Origin: an uncultured beta proteobacterium
GTDB taxonomy: Bacteria; Pseudomonadota; Gammaproteobacteria; Burkholderiales; Burkholderiaceae
Length of the DNA: 7,577 bases
Assembly (NCBI GenBank): GCA_903835865.1
Contig: CAILON010000098.1
Coordinates: 1 to 7,577 of the forward strand
Direction: 5' to 3'
Part shown: positions 6,744 to 7,577 of the stretch, one piece after another
How positions within the stretch are numbered: the first letter of the stretch is position 1
How the letters are laid out: the number at the start of each line of letters is the position of its first letter
Position numbers and translations under genes: made by a program
The notes under the pieces: generated by a model
The model's input: only the letters and a program-made list of their open reading frames with translations
Database searches by the model: none
Told to the model about the DNA's origin: nothing

Positions 6744-7577
6744 TGTCACGAAATAGTCAACTAAGCTACCTTAGGGTACTTTGCTTTATTTGGCTAAGCT
6801 GGACTTGCGCTGCCTGGGCCGTATCTTTAGGATCGCCTCAACTCCTCTCTCGCCCTGGGGAGCCACTACGCGCTGAAATTCCGATTCGAATAGGCGCTGA
6901 AGAGGAAGGTGCGCTATCTAGCCTAAAAGCTGTCATGCCTAATAAGGCAGCATTTGAGCGTCTCGGTATTTCTCAAAAGGTATTAGAGCTTAACCCGCAG
7001 GTCATGGTGTATCGCAATCGTCAGAATCAGTTGATGGTTTTGCTTGAGACTGTCAATCCTGTTCCTGTTAGCGATGACCCATTTGTAGATGTATTAATTA
7101 ACGTAAGCTGGGCAAGCGGTAGTCTCACCAAAACCTATACCTTGCTTTTAGGTGATGTGCAAAAGGTTTTGGTAAAACCAGGTCAGACTTTATCGGAGAT
7201 TGCTGCCTTGATGGCGCCTCAATTAGAAGGTGCTACCTTAGATCAAACCATGATGGCTTTGTTTAAGGCGAATCCCGATGCGTTTGCTAGCGGTAGCATT
7301 AATCGTTTAGCTGCAGGCGCTGAGTTAAATAAACCCAGTCAAGCTCTCTTGCGATCCATTAGCCCTGCAGAGGCTAATCAATTTGTAGCTGATGCGAACG
7401 AGCAGTGGCGCGAAGGTAAGGACGGAGGTAAATCTCAGGAAGCCTCATCAAAACCAGGGGCAAGTCAATCAGCTGAGGCTGCACAAAAAGATCGCCTCAG
7501 GATCGGCTCAAGTGCAGATGGTAGTAGTGAAGAGAAGCGCTTTACTGAAGAGCTGGTTGTTCAAGAAAAGTCTCTTG
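6743..7577 (+). CDS. fimV: FimV/HubP-like polar protein, N-terminal part, cut by window edge
   Basis: FimV-family proteins are large inner-membrane proteins with a periplasmic LysM domain that organise type IV pilus machinery and polar sites. The visible 278 codons begin with a signal or anchor sequence: hydrophobic residues 10-25 and a plausible cleavage site after AWA at 26. The family N-terminal domain follows at about 27-137, opening with LSRPGEPLRAEIPI and closing with FVDVLINVSWASGSL and TYTLLL. A LysM-like module spans about 143-200 (VKPGQTLSEIAALM, then LFKANPDAF). After it comes a low-complexity Gln/Ser/Ala/Lys linker containing DRLRIGSS. The ATG overlaps the asd TAA (TAATG), implying coupled translation; GAG at 6735-6737 is a weak binding site. 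Placement directly after asd matches the conserved asd-fimV order. The frame is still open at the right edge, so the transmembrane segment and the C-terminal cytoplasmic part are not seen. Confidence 0.9.
   Translation, partial: MSRNSQLSYLRVLCFIWLSWTCAAWAVSLGSPQLLSRPGEPLRAEIPIRIGAEEEGALSSLKAVMPNKAAFERLGISQKVLELNPQVMVYRNRQNQLMVLLETVNPVPVSDDPFVDVLINVSWASGSLTKTYTLLLGDVQKVLVKPGQTLSEIAALMAPQLEGATLDQTMMALFKANPDAFASGSINRLAAGAELNKPSQALLRSISPAEANQFVADANEQWREGKDGGKSQEASSKPGASQSAEAAQKDRLRIGSSADGSSEEKRFTEELVVQEKSL

Overview
The window is a dense chromosomal segment from a betaproteobacterium, with every gene on the + strand. Protein sequences, gene order and moderate base composition best fit the Burkholderiales, most likely a Polynucleobacter-like freshwater member of the Burkholderiaceae. 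The genus is an inference from family knowledge; no search was run.

Region by region: positions 1-450 hold the C-terminal two thirds of succinate dehydrogenase iron-sulfur subunit SdhB, cut by the window's left edge. It overlaps sdhE (447-716), the flavinylation factor for SdhA. After an 82-base gap comes gltA (citrate synthase, 799-2112). Only 17 bases later begins the leucine block: leuC (2130-3539), a small entericidin-like lipoprotein gene (3550-3750), leuD (3784-4431) and leuB (4455-5525). An AT-rich 60-base spacer leads to asd (5586-6743). The asd stop overlaps the start of a fimV-like gene (6743 onward) that runs off the right edge.

The genes join three themes. SdhB, SdhE and GltA belong to the TCA cycle and respiratory chain. 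LeuC/LeuD and LeuB are the isomerase and dehydrogenase steps of leucine synthesis. Asd feeds lysine, methionine, threonine and diaminopimelate synthesis. Spacing is tight throughout, including ATGA and TAATG overlaps, and no convincing terminator is visible, so extensive co-transcription is plausible. The only candidate promoter I can point to, and a weak one, lies upstream of gltA. The order leuC-leuD-leuB-asd-fimV is a known conserved neighbourhood in beta- and gammaproteobacteria.

I see no mobile element, CRISPR array, RNA gene or defence system, and no clearly new biological system. The most unusual item is the lipoprotein gene lodged between the two subunit genes of isopropylmalate isomerase.
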